6,710 nucleotides of DNA from Avoscillospira sp045580485 (lineage in GTDB: Bacteria; Bacillota; Clostridia; Oscillospirales; Oscillospiraceae): NCBI GenBank assembly GCA_045580485.1, contig JAZNNW010000018.1, forward strand, positions 1-6,710, written 5' to 3'. Every line of letters starts with the position of its first letter. The stretch's first letter is position 1. Shown piece after piece: positions 6,536 through 6,710 of the stretch. The notes beneath the pieces were generated by a model, which was given only the letters and a program-made list of their open reading frames with translations, was not told where the DNA came from and made no database searches. A program made the position numbers and the translations under genes.

Positions 6536-6710
6536 TTATTTGTTATTCTTTGCCGTGTTGATAGATGCAATCAGGATCTTCTTCACTTCCACACAATGTT
6601 CCAAAACGATTCTGTTATCGGTATACCCACCTTCCAACAAAAGTTCCAACCAATATTCACTTTCGGCACATTCCTTCAACGCAATATGTAGTCTTGCAAT
6701 AAAGTCAGCC
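6536..6710 (-). CDS. Four-helix-bundle protein (S23 / 23S rRNA intervening-sequence family), C-terminal part; 5' end missing
   Basis: The last 57 codons before a TAA stop (6536-6538) are visible. They read ADFIARLHIALKECAESEYW, then LELLLEGGYTD, then a helix ending in KKILIASINTAKNNK. This is the characteristic C-terminal half of the four-helix-bundle family (TIGR02436/PF05635), usually about 115-130 residues, so a little over half of the gene lies beyond the right edge. The family is small, cytoplasmic and of uncertain function. It was first noted inside 23S rRNA intervening sequences, is often found as a stand-alone gene, and is related to the Avd accessory protein of diversity-generating retroelements. 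Codons are AT-rich (TTT, ATT, TTG, CTA), unlike the neighbouring giant gene. It is followed by its own terminator. Confidence 0.87.
   Translation of the reverse strand, partial: ADFIARLHIALKECAESEYWLELLLEGGYTDNRIVLEHCVEVKKILIASINTAKNNK

Overview
The window reads as chromosomal DNA of a Gram-positive anaerobe, most likely a gut- or rumen-type member of the Clostridia (Bacillota). The pointers are a very large secreted protein ending in S-layer homology (SLH) repeats, cysteine-knuckle repeats of the 'ATC..G....G.C..CG' type common in clostridial surface proteins, a purine-rich ribosome binding site, and an AT-rich promoter region beside a moderately GC-rich coding region. The genus cannot be fixed from this sequence.

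Both recognisable genes lie on the minus strand. From right to left: (i) 6536-6710 is the C-terminal half of a small four-helix-bundle (S23 / 23S rRNA intervening-sequence) protein, cut by the right edge. (ii) 6466-6499 is a strong stem-loop terminator for it. (iii) 6124-6465 is an AT-rich, non-coding promoter/leader region with three TATAAT boxes, two perfect inverted repeats and a ribosome binding site. (iv) 1-6123 is one giant gene of at least 2041 codons that runs off the left edge. It encodes a signal peptide, a GH20/GH67-like N-terminal domain, a DUF4838 (probable glycoside hydrolase, GH163-like) catalytic region, an alpha-helical region, five diverged repeats of a beta-rich module plus a Cys-knuckle linker, and SLH repeats.

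The large protein is best read as a cell-wall-anchored, outward-facing glycan-processing enzyme. The SLH end would hold it to the S-layer or secondary wall polymer, the five repeats would form a stalk or carry glycan-binding surfaces, and the N-terminal catalytic part would sit furthest from the cell. This is inferred from domain order. The upstream four-helix-bundle gene has its own terminator and different codon use, so it is probably a separate transcription unit with no functional link.

A long uninterrupted frame on the plus strand (79-5718) is an exact codon-register mirror of the minus-strand gene and should not be annotated as a protein. I found no RNA gene, CRISPR array, insertion sequence, transposase or complete new multigene system. 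The most unusual object is the repeat and cysteine architecture of the giant surface protein.
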